From Acidobacteriaceae bacterium (GTDB lineage: Bacteria > Acidobacteriota > Terriglobia > Terriglobales > Acidobacteriaceae): 58,982 bases of DNA. Positions within the stretch are counted from its first letter, which is position 1, and each line of letters begins with the position of its first letter. The stretch spans positions 1 through 58,982 of the forward strand of contig PMAT01000058.1 in NCBI GenBank assembly GCA_003152695.1, read 5' to 3'. Below the pieces are notes generated by a model, which did no database searches, had not been told where the DNA came from, and saw only the letters and a list, made by a program, of their open reading frames with translations. Of the stretch, positions 1 to 9,400 are shown piece by piece. Position numbers and translations under genes: made by a program.

Positions 1-586
1 CTTCTAATTGTCGCCCGTCACTGACCTCTCCCTTGCGTTGAACCATGCCAACGACGGTAGTCTTACCGTGCCTGTCTCCGACCATTGGACGGCCAGCATT
101 GCCCTTGCGCTTTCCGCCGTAGAACATCTCGTCCATCTCGACTCTGCGATTGAATCCGCCAATCGGCCCGGCGCTCTCAGGGTTGAGCATGGAACGAATC
201 TGTTTGAATATGCGCCACGCCGTTTTGTACGTTACGCCCGTCTCGCGCTCGATTTGCTTCGCGGAGATTCCGCAGCGGGTGGCAGACATGAGGTACATCG
301 CATAGAACCAAGTTGTGAGCGGCGTTGGGCTCTTGTGAAAAATCGTGTTCGCCGTGGGGTGAACGTGATCGCCGCAATGCTCGCAGGAATAGGACGGACT
401 GCTCTTGAGGCGATAGTGCTTCGTGACCTGCTCGCAGTTCTTGCAGTAGATGCCGTCGGGATATAGGCGGTTCTTGAGCCACTCTAAACAGGTAGCTTCG
501 TCAGGGAACTGGCGATCAAAATCTTTCTTCGTGTAGCGTTCCATTTTCGGCTTTGGTTCTTGGCGATGATGGCTCTTGCTTTTCAT
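1..586 (-). CDS. IS1595-family (ISXO2-like) transposase, truncated by window edge
   Basis: The first 195 codons of a transposase that would cut and paste its own element. The N-terminus carries a zinc ribbon (CKNC ... CEHC, about residues 48-76), followed by a helix-turn-helix-like stretch and the start of the DDE catalytic domain: VEMDEMFYGGK matches the VEVDET-FGGK motif around the first catalytic Asp of ISXO2-like transposases. I chose the ATG at 586 because GGTAGG lies just upstream; an in-frame ATG at 544 has no ribosome site. The frame stays open to base 2, so the gene may be intact outside the window. Family call is firm; whether the element is active cannot be judged. Confidence 0.85.
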   Translation of the reverse strand, partial: MKSKSHHRQEPKPKMERYTKKDFDRQFPDEATCLEWLKNRLYPDGIYCKNCEQVTKHYRLKSSPSYSCEHCGDHVHPTANTIFHKSPTPLTTWFYAMYLMSATRCGISAKQIERETGVTYKTAWRIFKQIRSMLNPESAGPIGGFNRRVEMDEMFYGGKRKGNAGRPMVGDRHGKTTVVGMVQRKGEVSDGRQLE

Positions 587-609
587 GTGTTTACCTACCG
601 TCAAGAAAA

Positions 610-638
610 ACTGTAGCAGAATAGTTACGTATTGTCAA
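610..638 (-). promoter_or_regulatory. Sigma70-type promoter of the IS transposase
   Basis: On the minus strand a perfect -35 box TTGACA (633-638), a 17-nt spacer and a -10 box TACAGT (610-615) lie about 24 nt before the transposase start. Confidence 0.7.
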
Positions 639-650
639 GGGATAATTACC

Positions 651-722
651 TTTGCGAGGAAAAGTTTTCCCAGTTCCTTTGCTTTCAATATTTTGCGAGG
701 GTATGGGGGGAGGGGGGTACCA
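651..722. repeat. AT-rich/G-tract intergenic element
   Basis: A direct repeat TTTGCGAGG (651-659 and 692-700) brackets an AT-rich stretch containing CAATATTTTG, followed by a run of two G6 tracts ending in GGTACC (about 703-722). It contains no gene. It lies between the transposase promoter and the next gene and may include the IS end. Confidence 0.4.
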
Positions 723-833
723 TTCGGCTGCGAAGGTGAAGAGCGCCTTCCCGCTCAACCTCACCTGAACACCATTCGGCGCACACTGCCACAGGTTCGT
801 TGGGTAACACACGACCAGGCCTGTTCGCTTCTG

Positions 834-839
834 TATAGT
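834..839 (+). promoter_or_regulatory. -10 box of the hydrolase gene, leaderless spacing
   Basis: TATAGT ends 8 nt before the ATG at 848, so transcription would begin at or within 2 nt of the start codon. No clear -35 box and no Shine-Dalgarno sequence are visible. Confidence 0.45.
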
Positions 840-847
840 TTTTACAG

Positions 848-1966
848 ATGCGAGAACGTTACCGCCGCTGGATGCACGAGTGGGAAGCGCGCATGACCTC
901 GCGCGACAACAATCGCGTGGTGCGTCCCTTCGAATGGGGTCCGGAATGGGCGGCCCGCTGGCCTACGCTGGAGAACTTCCCTCCGCCGCAGGACCAGAGC
1001 GATAAAGCTGCGATGCTGGCCTACTGGTCGGCAGCCAACGACCACATCGTCGCCAACAGCGATCAGTTCTACGCTTACAAAGTGCCGTCGGACTTCCGCC
1101 TGGAAAAGCGCAAGGTGGAACTGTTCCACACCGGCAGCGCCGCTCCCAAGAAGCAGCCGAAAGATGAGCTGGGCACCTTCCTGCGCTTCACCTCGGCGGT
1201 GGAGTCGCCGTACCGCGAGAACAATTGCATGAACGCGCGCTGGTTTCCGGCGCGAGGACGGCGCGCGGTGATCGTCATTCCGCAGTGGAACGCCGACGGC
1301 GTAAGCCAGAACGCGCTGTGCCGCATCTTCAACTTGCTGGGCATCTCGGCGCTACGCATGAGCATGCCGTACCACGACATCCGCCGCCCGGCGGGACTGA
1401 CGCGCGCCGACTACGCAGTGTCCGCCAATATCGGGCGCACCATTGACGCCACGCGCCAGGGCATCATCGATATCCGTTGCTGCCTCGATTGGCTGCAGCA
1501 GCGCGGCTACACCCGGCTTGGCTTGGTGGGAACCAGCCTGGGTTCCTGTTATGCGTTTATCGCGGCGGCCCACGACGCGCGCATCAGCGTGAATGTGTTC
1601 AACCACGCTTCGACGTCGTTCGGCGACGTGACCTGGACGGGACAATCGACCCGCCACATCCGGCAGGGAATCGAGAGCGTGCTGACCCAGGACGAACTGC
1701 GCCAGGTGTGGCTGTCGATCAGTCCGATCGTGTACTTCGACAAGTTTGAGCGCTGGCCGAAGAAGTCGCTGATGATCTATGGCCGCTACGACCTGACGTT
1801 CCTGCCGGAATTTTCCGCCCAGGCGGCGGGCGAGTTCCTGCGCCGCGGGCTCGACACCACCATCAAGGCGCTGCCGTGCGGGCACTACTCGCTCGGCGAG
1901 AGCCCCTACAAGTACATGGACGCCTGGCATATCTCGCGCTTTCTGGCCAAGGCGTTTGCCGGGTAG
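848..1966 (+). CDS. Alpha/beta hydrolase (ABHD18-like)
   Basis: A 372-residue soluble protein with an alpha/beta-hydrolase catalytic set: nucleophile Ser230 in GTSLGS, Asp315 in YGRYD and His346 in CGHYSLGE. The first 130 residues are an N-terminal extension rich in W and P before the core sheet begins at RRAVIVIPQWN. The arrangement resembles the ABHD18 family of predicted serine hydrolases; the substrate is unknown. It has no signal peptide. It runs in the same direction as rpiB, 44 bp downstream. The start is supported by a -10 box immediately upstream rather than by a ribosome site. Confidence 0.75.
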   Translation: MRERYRRWMHEWEARMTSRDNNRVVRPFEWGPEWAARWPTLENFPPPQDQSDKAAMLAYWSAANDHIVANSDQFYAYKVPSDFRLEKRKVELFHTGSAAPKKQPKDELGTFLRFTSAVESPYRENNCMNARWFPARGRRAVIVIPQWNADGVSQNALCRIFNLLGISALRMSMPYHDIRRPAGLTRADYAVSANIGRTIDATRQGIIDIRCCLDWLQQRGYTRLGLVGTSLGSCYAFIAAAHDARISVNVFNHASTSFGDVTWTGQSTRHIRQGIESVLTQDELRQVWLSISPIVYFDKFERWPKKSLMIYGRYDLTFLPEFSAQAAGEFLRRGLDTTIKALPCGHYSLGESPYKYMDAWHISRFLAKAFAG

Positions 1967-2010
1967 AAGGTCACACCCTTATCTTCATTCCCCGCGCTAC
2001 AATGTTGGCG

Positions 2011-2475
2011 ATGAAGATTGCACTGGGATCGGACCACGCCGGCTTCGAGCTGAAAGAAAGAATCAAGCAGAGGCTGTCCGCGCAGGGCGTCGCAGTTGAC
2101 GATCGCGGCACCGACTCGACCGCCTCGTGCGACTATCCCGACTTCGCGCGCGCGGTAGCGGAAGAGGTCGCCGCGCACGGCGCCGATCTCGGCATCCTGG
2201 TGTGTAGCACCGGGATTGGCATGTCGATCGCCGCCAACAAAGTCCCCGGCATACGCGCCGCCAAGGTTGACACGGAGTTTGAAGCCGAGCGCTCGCGCGA
2301 ACACAATGACGCCAATGTGCTGACCCTGGGCGCCTCGGTCATCGACGAAGATGCAGCGTTCAAGATTGTGGACAAATGGCTGGCCACTTCTTTTGCGGGC
2401 GGGCGGCACGAGCGGCGCGTGGAAAAGATCGCGGCCATCGAGCGCGAAGACGAAGGACAGGCGGCGAAGGCGTGA
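2011..2475 (+). CDS. rpiB: Ribose-5-phosphate isomerase B
   Basis: A 154-residue enzyme that interconverts ribose 5-phosphate and ribulose 5-phosphate in the pentose phosphate pathway. Family motifs are all present: [10 protein letters not shown] at the N-terminus, the DYPDFA loop, the active-site region [15 protein letters not shown] with the catalytic Cys, and [12 protein letters not shown]. Length is typical. I start at the second of two in-frame ATGs (2002 and 2011) because the family begins [11 protein letters not shown]. The hexamer TACAAT (1998-2003) overlaps the first ATG and lies 7 nt before the second, which suggests a leaderless transcript. Confidence 0.95.
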   Translation: MKIALGSDHAGFELKERIKQRLSAQGVAVDDRGTDSTASCDYPDFARAVAEEVAAHGADLGILVCSTGIGMSIAANKVPGIRAAKVDTEFEAERSREHNDANVLTLGASVIDEDAAFKIVDKWLATSFAGGRHERRVEKIAAIEREDEGQAAKA

Positions 2476-2539
2476 TGCGTTGCCGAGCGCCGCGCTCGTT
2501 CAGCATCACAGATTGTTTGGAGAAGGAAGGAACGCAATC

Positions 2540-3829
2540 ATGAAATTAAGTGCAATGGAACGGCCGCTGGCAGAAGTTGATCCCGACATCGCGCAGGCGA
2601 TTGAGAATGAAGAACGCCGCCAACACGAAGGCCTGGAGCTGATCGCCTCGGAAAACTTTGTGAGCGAGGCCGTGCTGGAAGCGGCCGGCTCGGTCTTCAC
2701 CAACAAGTATGCCGAAGGCTATCCCGGCAAGCGCTATTACGGTGGATGCGAATTTACCGATGTGGTGGAGAACCTGGCGCGCGATCGCGCCAAGCAGCTT
2801 TTCGGCGCCGAGCACGCCAACGTGCAGCCGCACTCCGGCTCGACCGCCAACATGGCCGCCTACGCCGCGGTGATCAAGCCTGGGGACACCGTTCTCGGAT
2901 TGAACTTGGCGCATGGCGGGCACCTCTCGCACGGGCATCCGCTGAACTTTTCCGGCAAGACGTACAAGATCGTCCCTTACGGCGTGAACAAGGAAACCGA
3001 GGTCATCGATTACGACGATCTGGAGAAGATCGCGGAGCGCGAGCAGCCAAAGCTCATCATCGGCGGGGGCAGCGCCTATCCGCGGTTTATCGATTTCGCG
3101 CGCATGCGCCAAATCGCCGACAAAGTTGGCGCGATCTACCTGGTGGACATGGCGCACTTCGCCGGTTTGGTTGCCGGAGGCGCGCATCCGTCCCCCGTGC
3201 CGCACGCGCAGATTGTCACCAGCACCACGCACAAGACGCTGCGCGGTCCGCGCGCCGGATTGATTTTGTCGAAGGCGGAATATGCCGCACCCATCGACAA
3301 GGTCGTATTCCCCGGAGTTCAAGGCGGCCCGCTAGTGCACATCATCGCGGCCAAAGCAGTGTGCTTCCACGAGGCCCTGCAGCCCAGCTTCAAAGATTAC
3401 GCGCGGCAGATTGTGGCCAACGCCAAGGTCCTGGCGCAAACCCTGGCCGACGAGGGCTTCCACATTATTTCCGGTGGCACCGACACCCACCTCATGCTGG
3501 TGGATGTTTTCGCCAAGGGCATGCTGGGCAGCGAAGCCGAAAACGCGCTGCACGAGGCTGGCATCACGGTCAACAAGAATGCCATCCCGTTCGATACCAA
3601 CCCGCCGATGAAACCGAGCGGCATCCGCATCGGGAGTCCGGCGCTCACCACGCGCGGCATGAAAGAACCCGAGATGCGGCAGATCGGCAAGTGGATCTCC
3701 GAGGCGCTGCACAACCGCACCGACAAGAACCTGCTGGCGCGCATTCGCCGGGAAGTGCTGGAATTGGCGGAAGCATTCCCGCTGTACGCGTCGCGCAGGG
3801 CAAAACATGCGGAGGCAGTGAAGGCGTAA
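2540..3829 (+). CDS. glyA: Serine hydroxymethyltransferase
   Basis: A 429-residue PLP enzyme that interconverts serine and glycine and charges tetrahydrofolate with a one-carbon unit. Visible motifs are [14 protein letters not shown] near the N-terminus, [16 protein letters not shown], the [10 protein letters not shown] segment and the PLP-binding Lys232 in [10 protein letters not shown]. Length is normal for bacterial GlyA. The start has a strong ribosome site (AGAAGGAAGG, 2521-2530). It follows rpiB by 64 bp, and the pair may be co-transcribed, although glyA has its own leader. Confidence 0.97.
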   Translation: MKLSAMERPLAEVDPDIAQAIENEERRQHEGLELIASENFVSEAVLEAAGSVFTNKYAEGYPGKRYYGGCEFTDVVENLARDRAKQLFGAEHANVQPHSGSTANMAAYAAVIKPGDTVLGLNLAHGGHLSHGHPLNFSGKTYKIVPYGVNKETEVIDYDDLEKIAEREQPKLIIGGGSAYPRFIDFARMRQIADKVGAIYLVDMAHFAGLVAGGAHPSPVPHAQIVTSTTHKTLRGPRAGLILSKAEYAAPIDKVVFPGVQGGPLVHIIAAKAVCFHEALQPSFKDYARQIVANAKVLAQTLADEGFHIISGGTDTHLMLVDVFAKGMLGSEAENALHEAGITVNKNAIPFDTNPPMKPSGIRIGSPALTTRGMKEPEMRQIGKWISEALHNRTDKNLLARIRREVLELAEAFPLYASRRAKHAEAVKA

Positions 3830-3884
3830 GGGTGGCGCCAAGAAAGCTCTTCAGCGACTATGTCCGCGGTTTACACTTGAGTTA

Positions 3885-5021
3885 GTGCGAATCGCCATCG
3901 ACATCCGCCGCATCAACGAATTCGGTGTGGGGACCTACACCCGCAACGCCATTCGCACGCTCGCCCGTCTGGACCAGGAGAACGAATATTTCCTCATCGG
4001 CATTCCGGGAAAGCTTCCCGGGACCGAAGGATTGCCGGCGAACTTCAAAACGTTGCCGGCGCAGCCCAACGAGTTCTCGTTCTCCAGCTACTTCGAACTG
4101 CATCGGCTGCTGAAGCGCTTCCACTGCGACCTGTTGCATGTGCCGCATCTGTTCTGGAAACCGCAGGGCATTCCGTGTCCTTACGTGGTCACGGTACACG
4201 ATCTGTTCGACCACCTCTACCGGGTGAACAGCCATTCCATGCTGAAACGAGATCTGCATTTTAGGTTCACCAAGCGGGTGCTGCATCGCGCTGCGCGCAT
4301 CTTCGCCGTCTCCAATTTCTCCAAGAAAGACACCGAGCGCCTGTTTCGGGTCCCCCCCGAGAAGATCGAGGTCATCTACAACGCCATCGACGAGCGTTTC
4401 CGGCTGGGACACGCCAGCGTGGCGGAGCGCGAGTTCATCGCCGAGCGCTACCAGGTGAACTATCCCTTCCTGCTCTACGCCGGCCGCATCAGCCCGCACA
4501 AGAACGTGGTGCGCATCATCGAGGCTTTTTCCGCGCTCAAGACCGAGTTGGTCAAGGAGAAGCAGTTTGAGGACCTGAAGCTGATCATCATTGGCGATGA
4601 AGTCTCCAAGCATCCCGACCTGCGCCGCGCGGTCGTGAAGGGGCGGGTACAGAACGATGTGCGCTTCCTCGGCTTTGTGCCCATCGAGGTGCTGCGCATC
4701 TTCTACGATCAGGCAAAGATCTTCGTGTTTCCGTCGCTATATGAGGGATTCGGACTGCCGCCCCTGGAAGCCATGGCGCACGGCACCCCGGTGGTCACCA
4801 GCAACACTTCCTCCATTCCGGAAGTTGTGGGCAACGCCGCCATCATGGTGAATCCAGAGAACGTGTTCGAAATCATGAAAGCGCTACACCGCGTGCTGCT
4901 TGACCAGAGCGTCCGCGACAAGCTAAAGGCGCGCGGCCTGCAGCAGTGCGAAAAGTTTTCCTGGGAAGCCGGCGTGCGTCGCATGCTCCAGGTTTATGGC
5001 GAAGTGGCGCGACCAGCCTAG
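3885..5021 (+). CDS. GT4-family glycosyltransferase
   Basis: A 378-residue retaining glycosyltransferase of the GT-B fold. It begins MRIAIDIRRI and includes VGTYTRN, the YAGRISPHKN segment that opens the C-terminal Rossmann domain, and the GT4 donor-binding signature E-x7-E in LYEGFGLPPLEA. It probably transfers a sugar from a nucleotide-sugar to a lipid or polysaccharide acceptor; donor and acceptor cannot be read from sequence. The start is GTG; TACACT (3872-3877) lies 7 nt before it and no ribosome site is visible. No other polysaccharide genes are adjacent. Confidence 0.85.
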   Translation: MRIAIDIRRINEFGVGTYTRNAIRTLARLDQENEYFLIGIPGKLPGTEGLPANFKTLPAQPNEFSFSSYFELHRLLKRFHCDLLHVPHLFWKPQGIPCPYVVTVHDLFDHLYRVNSHSMLKRDLHFRFTKRVLHRAARIFAVSNFSKKDTERLFRVPPEKIEVIYNAIDERFRLGHASVAEREFIAERYQVNYPFLLYAGRISPHKNVVRIIEAFSALKTELVKEKQFEDLKLIIIGDEVSKHPDLRRAVVKGRVQNDVRFLGFVPIEVLRIFYDQAKIFVFPSLYEGFGLPPLEAMAHGTPVVTSNTSSIPEVVGNAAIMVNPENVFEIMKALHRVLLDQSVRDKLKARGLQQCEKFSWEAGVRRMLQVYGEVARPA

Positions 5022-5242
5022 CCGCTTCTCCGCGGTGTCACTAGAGCTATTGCGGAGTTTCCGGTATCCGGGAGCACGCCAGCGCTGTGTGGATGCCGCG
5101 TTAGCGCTCCAGCTTGCCGCCACCGGTGCGGATTCCCGTACAATGCCTTGTTGCCACCGCGAGACCATAGGTGCGAGGTGCGCGCAGTAGCTTTATGTGC
5201 GTACCGTAGCTTTTTCGGCCTCACCCCTAAAGGAGCCACGCC

Positions 5243-6013
5243 ATGAGCCACATTGAAAGCCAAAGCAACGGCGCCGTCCGGCGCATCACGATTAACCGCC
5301 CGGAAAAGAAGAATGCGCTGACCGCCGAGATGTACGAGGCGCTGGCCGACGAGTTGGAAAAGGCGGAGGCTGCTCCTGAGGTGCGCGTCGTGCTTTTGCA
5401 CGGCGCCGGCGAGGCGTTCACCGCGGGCAACGACCTGGTCGACTTTCTGCAAAGGCCGTGGAAGGGCCAAGATCTGCCGCCCGCAGTTCGTTTTATCCGC
5501 GCGGCGGTGAACGCAAGAAAGCCGATTGTCGCCGCCGTACACGGAGCGACGGTGGGAATCGGAACCACCATCCTGCTGCACTGCGACCTGGTCTATGCCG
5601 CCGACAACACGATGTTCCAGATGCCCTTTCTCAACCTCGGCATCGTTCCCGAAGCAGGTTCCAGCGTCCTTTTGCCTTTGCTCATGGGCCACCAGCGCGC
5701 TGCCGAATTGCTGATGCTGGCCGTGCCGTTCGCCGCACAACGAGCTTATGAATTAGGGCTGGTGAACGCCGTCGTCCCGCTTGGGGATCTGCTCACCACC
5801 GCGGCGAATGCGGCGCAAAAGCTGGCGGAAAAGCCTCCGGCAGCGCTGCGCACCTGCAAGGAGCTGCTGAGGCGCACCTTCAAAGCGGAAGTCGATCGCG
5901 CTATCCAGGAAGAAGTCGCCGTCATCTCGGGGCTATTGGATTCGCCAGAAAGCCGCGAAGCGCTCAGCGCTTTTGCGGAAAAGCGGCAGCCTGACTTCAG
6001 CAAGTTCGGGTGA
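5243..6013 (+). CDS. Crotonase-fold enzyme, probable delta3-delta2-enoyl-CoA isomerase
   Basis: A 256-residue member of the enoyl-CoA hydratase/isomerase superfamily with the CoA-binding NRPEKKNAL motif and two oxyanion-hole segments (GEAFTAGNDL and VHGATVGIGTT). The two catalytic glutamates of true hydratases appear absent: GCEL is replaced by GTTIL and PEI by PFL. Instead Glu occurs in GIVPEAGSS, the position used by delta3-delta2-enoyl-CoA isomerases. I therefore prefer an isomerase role in fatty-acid beta-oxidation over hydration. Ribosome site AAAGGAG precedes the ATG. It is a single-gene unit. Confidence 0.8.
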   Translation: MSHIESQSNGAVRRITINRPEKKNALTAEMYEALADELEKAEAAPEVRVVLLHGAGEAFTAGNDLVDFLQRPWKGQDLPPAVRFIRAAVNARKPIVAAVHGATVGIGTTILLHCDLVYAADNTMFQMPFLNLGIVPEAGSSVLLPLLMGHQRAAELLMLAVPFAAQRAYELGLVNAVVPLGDLLTTAANAAQKLAEKPPAALRTCKELLRRTFKAEVDRAIQEEVAVISGLLDSPESREALSAFAEKRQPDFSKFG

Positions 6014-6402
6014 ACCCGCGTCCCGCCGTCGAGTCACATCTTCTATGAAAATCAATATGGCTTGCGCTCAGATAATTCAGAATCTTGTAGCTCTACGGCC
6101 AGCGCTCTAAGCGAATGTACAACATTAAAAATGACTTAGCTTGGTCGTGACGGTTTGGCCAGCCGAATGCTCCTATCGGAGCCAATTCATATCCCGCTCC
6201 GACTTGGATTTGGGTTTTGCCGGAGCATTTTTACCGATGCCTAGGTTTCTATCGCTCGCCGTGTGAGCGAAGAGGCCGCGCTCTATCCCAGCGAGGCAAG
6301 CGAGGTTCTGTCGTTAGGATTCTCTTTCATGCGGCTTTTTCAAGCTTAGAATTCCGCGCAGTCAGATGTTAGACGCTAGTCAACTTCTGGAGGGAGAAAA
6401 AA
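6014..6402. other. Intergenic region before the TonB receptor
   Basis: About 390 bp without a gene. It contains a short hairpin (GCTCC-TATC-GGAGC near 6167-6180) and a related CGGAGC/GCTCCG pair further on, which could end the upstream transcript. The receptor's ribosome site GGAGGGAG (about 6390-6397) is at its right end. I see no convincing promoter hexamers. Confidence 0.4.
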
Positions 6403-9400
6403 ATGACACCACTTGGACGCCGTTCCCGTTGGTTATTTTCAACCTTAGTTCTGATGGTCACAATCCTGCTCCTGGCGAGCGCGGTGCCTGCAGGGGCACA
6501 GGTCGCTTCCGCCGGGCAAGTGAGTGGGGTGGTGACAGACAAAACCGGTGCGGTGGTGCCGGGTGCAACGGTCACACTGACCGACACGTCCACGCAGGTT
6601 GAGCGAACCAGCAGTTCCAACGCTGCGGGCCAGTACCTCTTCGTCAATGTACCCCCAGGGACATACAACATCACGGTTGTTAAGACAGGGTTCAGTAAGT
6701 CTGTTATTGCAGCCCAGACGGTGAATGTCGGCTCGCCGGTTACAGCCAATGTCACCCTGGAGGTGGGCGCGGCGACGCAGACGGTTGAAGTGGCAGCGAC
6801 CGGGGTCGAGTTGCAGACCATGAATGCCACCATCGGCAATACCGTCACCGGTGTAACGTTGGAATCACTCCCCAGCTTGGGACGCGACGTCAGCACCTTT
6901 ATCACCCTGCAACCGGGCATCAGTCCGGATGGCAGTGTGGCTGGGACCGTGGTGGACCAGAGCAGTTTCGTGCTGGATGGCGGAAATAACACCAACGACA
7001 TGGACGGCAGCATGAGCGTGTACACGCCCAGCTTTGCCGGTGACCCAACGGGAGGTGTTTCCAACCAAAGTAACGGCGTAGCTGCGGGACCCACAGGCGT
7101 CATGCCGACGCCGGCCGATAGCGTGGAGGAGTTCAAGGTCAGTGCCGCCCTGCAGGGCGCCGACTTCAACAGCTCATCGGGATCACAGGTGCAAGTCGTC
7201 ACCAAGCGCGGCACCAATACCTGGCACGGCACGGTTTACGAGTACTATCTGGACAACAACTTCAACGCCAATACCTGGGTGAATAACCTCAACGGATTGC
7301 CCAACGCCGACTATCATTACAACCGCTTTGGCGCGGCGGCTGGCGGCCCCATCCTGCCCAAAATGCTGGGGGGGAAGACTTACTTCTTCGCCAACTATCA
7401 AGGCTTCCGCTGGCCTAACGCCACCACCATCGAGAGAGCGGTTCCGTCGGCAGCCATGCGCGCCGGATTTCTTACCTTCAACGGGGTGCAGTACAACGTT
7501 GCCAACTTCGATCCGCTGGGCATTGGAATCAACCCCCTCGTCCAGCAGTTCTGGAACAAATACTTGCCGCCGTCGAATGAAGCGAGCTGCGGTCTCAGCC
7601 GCTGCGACGGCGTCAACATCCAGGGATTCACAGCGAATATGTCCACTCCCCAGAACGACAACTTCGGAGTGGCCCGACTGGACCACGACTTTGGCGACAA
7701 ATGGCACTTCATGTCCAGCTACCGCTACTACCACCTGACCCGCGCCACTGACAACCAGGTTGACATTGGTGGCTTCTTCCCCGGCGATACGCTGGGCACA
7801 CCGGCTGCCGTGTCTAACCGCCCACAGACCCCGTGGTACCTGGTGGCCGGGCTGACCACCAACATCAGTCCCAGCATCACCAACGATTTCCATTACAGCT
7901 TCCTGCGCAACTTTTGGCAGTATGGCTCGGCGGGAGCACCGCCGCAAATATCCGGTTTGGGAGGGGCGTTGGAACCGGGTGGCGAGTCGTTAACCCAAGC
8001 GCTCCTTCCCTTCAATGTGGATACCCAGGACACGCGTACCCGCTTCTGGGATGGAAAAGACCACATGTTCAAGGATGACTTGACTTGGCTGAAGGGCAAA
8101 CACATGTTCCAGTTCGGAGGTCAATACCAGCACAATTTTGACTACCACCAGCGCAGTGATAATGGCGGCGGTATCGACTACTTTCCGACCTATCAGCTGG
8201 GTACGAACTCCGGCGCCGGCTCGGGAGTTGACCTGACTGGCTTTACGCCGCCGGGCATTTCCGCGTCAGATCCAAACTGGGGCCGGGACTACGCAATGAT
8301 GCTGGGCATCGTCTCCGTCGCACAGGTTGCCTACACCCGTTCGGGATCGAACCTGACCTTGAACCCGCCGCTCACGCCTGCTTTTGACCAGAGCACCATT
8401 CCCTACTACAACCTGTACTTCAGTGATACCTGGCGCATGAAGCCAAGGTTTACTCTCACCTACGGTTTGGGCTGGACACTGGAGATGCCACCGACCGAAG
8501 CAAACGGGAAACAGGTCGAGTTGGTGGATTCCTCCGATCATCCGATTAGTCTGCAAAACTACATGAACAACCGGGAAACCGCCGCGCTGGCAGGACAGGT
8601 ATACAACCCCGAAATCGGGTTTGCCACGATTGGCAACGTGGCCGGCCATCCCAAATACCCCTACAATCCTTATTACAAGGAGTTTAGTCCCCGCGTGGCA
8701 GCCGCTTTTGACGTCTTTGGCAACGGCAACGATGTCGTCCGCGCCGGTTATAGCCGAATCTATGGGCGACTGAACGGAGTTGACTTGGTGCTCGTGCCCC
8801 TGCTCGGCGACGGCCTTATTCAGGCTGTACAGTGCGTGGGCGCCTTGGCCCCGGCCTATCAGACGGCGACGAACTTCGGGTGCGGCGGCAGTGGCGGCGC
8901 CACTCCCTTGACCGCTTTCCGTGTTGGCGTTAATGGCTTGGTAGCGCCGCTTGGACAGGCACCCAGTCAGACGCTGCCGCAGCCTATTTTCCCCGGCATT
9001 AACGGACCCGAGGCAGGAGCGGCCGAGTCTTTGGATCCCAACTTCCGGCCCAATGTCGTGGACTCGGTTGACCTCACCTATCAGCACCAAATTTCACGCA
9101 AGGTAAGCATGGAAATGGGCTACATTGGGCGTTGGATCAACAACGAGTACCTGCCGGTTAACATCAATGCGGTACCCTACATGATGACGCTGGGCGGCCA
9201 GCGCTTCGACAAAGCCTACGCCAACCTGGAAATACAATACTGCGGAAACGGAAGCGTCGCGGGGCTTGCTGGTGGCAGATGCGCGGGCAATGTCGCTGCG
9301 GTGACGCCGCAGCCGTTCTTTGAGGCGGCCTTGGCTGGCACCGGTTACTGCAATGGCTTCGCCAACTGCACCCAAGCCGTGGCGGTCAATGAAGGTAGTA

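Larger units (their letters stand above)
1..640 (-). mobile_element. IS1595-family insertion sequence, partial
   Basis: The window opens inside an insertion sequence read on the minus strand. It is recognised only by its transposase and that gene's own promoter; the distal half lies beyond base 1. I could not fix the terminal inverted repeat, so the end at 640 (just past the -35 box) is approximate and the true end may lie within 640-722. Confidence 0.6.

Noticed and set aside
2746-3885. A 379-codon frame overlapping glyA on the same strand
   Set aside because: GlyA has all family motifs; the overlapping frame is Arg-rich and has no ribosome site.
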